From: Zavarzinia compransoris
GTDB lineage: Bacteria; Pseudomonadota; Alphaproteobacteria; Zavarziniales; Zavarziniaceae
Length of the DNA: 64,000 nucleotides
Direction: 5' to 3'
Assembly: GCF_003173055.1 (NCBI RefSeq)
Contig: NZ_QGLF01000001.1
Location: 1,061,085-1,125,084, forward strand
Positions 62,554 through 64,000 of this stretch are shown one piece after another. The notes under the pieces were generated by a model, which worked only from the letters and a program-made list of their open reading frames with translations, was not told the DNA's origin and searched no databases. The number at the start of each line of letters is the position of its first letter. Positions within the stretch are counted from its first letter, which is position 1. Position numbers and translations under genes: made by a program.

Positions 62554-62724
62554 TCAGCGGAACAGGCGGAACACGGCCCAGGCGCCGATGACCACGGCGG
62601 CGATCACGATGATGCCCTCGGTGCTCTGGGCCTGGCGCAGCAGATCGTCGGCCAGGCCATAGGCATCGGGCGCCAGGTCCGCGCGCGGCACAAGGTTCCA
62701 CACGAAAGCTGCCAATCCGTCCAT
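62554..62724 (-). CDS. Small membrane protein
   Basis: 56 residues from ATG 62724: an amphipathic N-terminus (MDGLAAFVWNLVPRADLAPDAYGLADDLLRQAQSTE) and one C-terminal membrane helix (GIIVIAAVVIGAWAVFRLFR). The coding look is modest, but the helix and start are clean. No family recognised. Confidence 0.5.
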   Translation of the reverse strand: MDGLAAFVWNLVPRADLAPDAYGLADDLLRQAQSTEGIIVIAAVVIGAWAVFRLFR

Positions 62725-62779
62725 CGCCGCCCCCACAACCGTTCGGCCACAGGGTAGAGCGGGCGGCCCGCCGGTCAAG

Positions 62780-62817
62780 CCCCGTCAGGTAAACCCCGTC
62801 AGGCGAGACCCATCAGG
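62780..62817 (-). repeat. Three 14-bp-spaced repeats over the stop codon of the secreted protein gene
   Basis: CCCCGTCAGG at 62780-62789 and 62794-62803, and ACCCATCAGG at 62808-62817, period 14 bp. On the minus strand each contains TGA; the last one read first (62813-62815) is the gene's stop. The three TGAs are in three different frames. Confidence 0.82.
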
Positions 62818-63718
62818 GCCGGGCCGGCAGGGCGATCAGCTTGAGGCGCGCGGGCAGCCGGGCCCTGGCGATATCGAAACGCTCGCCATCGAAGGGGATG
62901 ACGATGCGCTGCCCCTCGTCCACCGCCCAGGTGAAGGCGCGGCCCGTCGGCTTGCCGGCGTCATAGACGATGTGCTGGTCGTCCCGGGGTTTGCCGTCGG
63001 CCTCGTCCAGCCATTGCACCCGGTTCAGCCACTCGACCTGCTCACCCGCCTGGGGATCGCCAAGGGCGACGCGCAATTCGATGCGCTGCACCGGCACATC
63101 CTCGCGCACCAGGGTGATGACGCCGAGCGAGGCCGGATCCGCGCTGGCCAGTTCCTCATAACCCGGTTCGATCGCTTTGAAGGTGAAGACCTGGAACGCC
63201 ACCGCCTCGCCCTGGCCGCCCCGCGGCAGGCCAGTCGCCGTCAGCACGTCGAAATCGCTGGACCGCGCGGCGATCAGCCGGCCCGTCAGCAGGTCATAGG
63301 TGGCGATCGTATTGGCCTGCACGCAGCAGCCCCAGGTCTCCGCCTCGGCCAGGGGCATGCGGTCGATGCGCAACTCGTTGGCCCTCACGTCCAGGGTGCG
63401 CAGCACCGGGCCGATGCCCTGCGCCGACAGGGCGCGGACGGAGATCAGGCGGCGCGGCGGCGGCGCGATATCGTCGCTTTCCGCCAGGGGCGGTTCGCTG
63501 CGGGTCTCGACCTCGATCAGGTAGTTGCGGCTATCGCCCTCGGCGACATAGTGGCTGCGGCGCAGGAAATCCCGCCCGGTCAGGCGCAGGAAAGCCCCCG
63601 CCCCGGGCACGAATTCGGCCACCGCCGGGCCTTCGAGACGCAGGTCCGACGCCCCCGCCGGCGGCACAGCCATGACGGCGATCGAGAACATAAATGCAAC
63701 CGGAAGCGAAGGACGCAT
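62813..63718 (-). CDS. Secreted hypothetical protein
   Basis: 301 residues, signal peptide 1-23 (cleavage after GAS). The mature part is beta-rich, with a Cys-Cys pair in TWGCCVQANTIATYDL (about residue 132) and repeated strands (LRLTGRDFLRRSHYVAEGDSRNYLIEVETRS, AFQVFTFKAIEPGYEE). It could be a periplasmic beta-propeller-like or carbohydrate-binding protein, but no motif confirms this. Family not recognised. Confidence 0.72.
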   Translation of the reverse strand: MRPSLPVAFMFSIAVMAVPPAGASDLRLEGPAVAEFVPGAGAFLRLTGRDFLRRSHYVAEGDSRNYLIEVETRSEPPLAESDDIAPPPRRLISVRALSAQGIGPVLRTLDVRANELRIDRMPLAEAETWGCCVQANTIATYDLLTGRLIAARSSDFDVLTATGLPRGGQGEAVAFQVFTFKAIEPGYEELASADPASLGVITLVREDVPVQRIELRVALGDPQAGEQVEWLNRVQWLDEADGKPRDDQHIVYDAGKPTGRAFTWAVDEGQRIVIPFDGERFDIARARLPARLKLIALPARP

Positions 63719-64000
63719 GCGAATCTCCCCTGCTGCCGTATCTTAGCAAGCCCTGCCGTCCCGCAGCGCCGCAATTCGGCCGGACGCGCGCCAGCCCAGG
63801 CTTCCCCTGCGTCAACTTTGCTCATACCAAGGTCGAATGGCGGGGAAATAGGAATCGGCTTCATATGCCTGCACGCCGATAGGTGAAGCGATCTCTCCTC
63901 CGCTTGCTTGATCGGAATGGCCGCAGCGCAATGTCGGTTGGGCCGCCCGTCTTCGGGCCCCACGCTGACGCGGCCGCACTCATGCCCGCCGTTCACCCTG
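63719..64000. other. Right-end non-coding region
   Basis: About 280 bp upstream of the secreted protein gene to the window edge. Only short frames with no ribosome site are present; the promoter of the leftward gene must be here. Nothing else identified. Confidence 0.5.

Noticed and set aside
63580-63996. A 138-codon minus-strand frame at the right edge
   Set aside because: It overlaps the signal-peptide region of a better-supported secreted gene in another frame and has no homology.

Overview
The window is a GC-rich (roughly two-thirds G+C), densely coded chromosomal segment. Gene content points to an alphaproteobacterium, possibly of the Rhodospirillales or a nearby lineage. It carries a TakP-type TRAP importer, an ECF sigma factor paired with a DUF1109 (NrsF) anti-sigma factor, a CIRCE-controlled groESL operon, RodA, ExoD and many secreted proteins with Sec or Tat signals. 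Genus cannot be fixed from the sequence alone. I see no tRNA, rRNA, CRISPR array, prophage or insertion sequence. About 65 protein genes are supported, many in operons with 1-17 nt start/stop overlaps.

Layout. 1-10.3 kb: 3' part of recG, a crotonase, a beta-lactamase-fold esterase, rarD, small secreted proteins, and two tandem OmpA-type porins followed by a terminator and a large inverted repeat. 10.7-14.3 kb: a complete TRAP transporter whose binding protein resembles the 2-oxoacid binder TakP. 15.4-23.2 kb: a purine acquisition block with a BMP-type nucleoside ABC importer (ATPase, two permeases, binding protein), guanine deaminase and, convergently, adenine deaminase. 23.2-25.5 kb: a translationally coupled operon of a VanW-family protein, an unrecognised protein with an N-terminal cysteine cluster, and a small-alarmone-hydrolase-like HD protein. 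25.5-33.1 kb: rpmB with a queuosine-precursor transporter, an Old Yellow Enzyme, an exported nucleosidase, meaB, a DUF3108 protein and an RND/MMPL exporter with an upstream TetR gene.

34.0-38.4 kb is the most coherent accessory system: a bufferin-type locus (bufA precursor, bufB MNIO/DUF692 enzyme, bufC DUF2063 partner, then doxX and a secreted proline-rich protein). Divergent from it are an ECF sigma factor and its NrsF-like membrane anti-sigma factor, and a candidate ECF promoter lies directly upstream of bufA. From family knowledge this would be a stress- (probably copper-) induced, post-translationally modified peptide system. 38.4-46.5 kb: gamma carbonic anhydrase, GST, mscL, an ArsC-like reductase, a GreA/Rnk-like regulator, an SLC13/TrkA-C transporter, a low-molecular-weight phosphatase, a DUF6065-JmjC/cupin fusion and a MOSC protein. 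46.5-50 kb: an ABC exporter coupled to an aldonolactone oxidase. 50-55.4 kb: a saccharopine-dehydrogenase-like reductase, a flavin reductase, two lipoproteins (one with a long charged repeat) and groESL. 55.7-63.7 kb: amidase, DUF423, rodA, exoD, the XpaC/TelA pair, an EpmC-like HExxH protein, a thioesterase and secreted proteins.

One pattern recurs across the window and is not explained by any gene family: short tandem duplications of 14-17 bp that span the stop codon of a gene. Their unit lengths are not multiples of three, so in the three-copy cases they place stops in all three frames.
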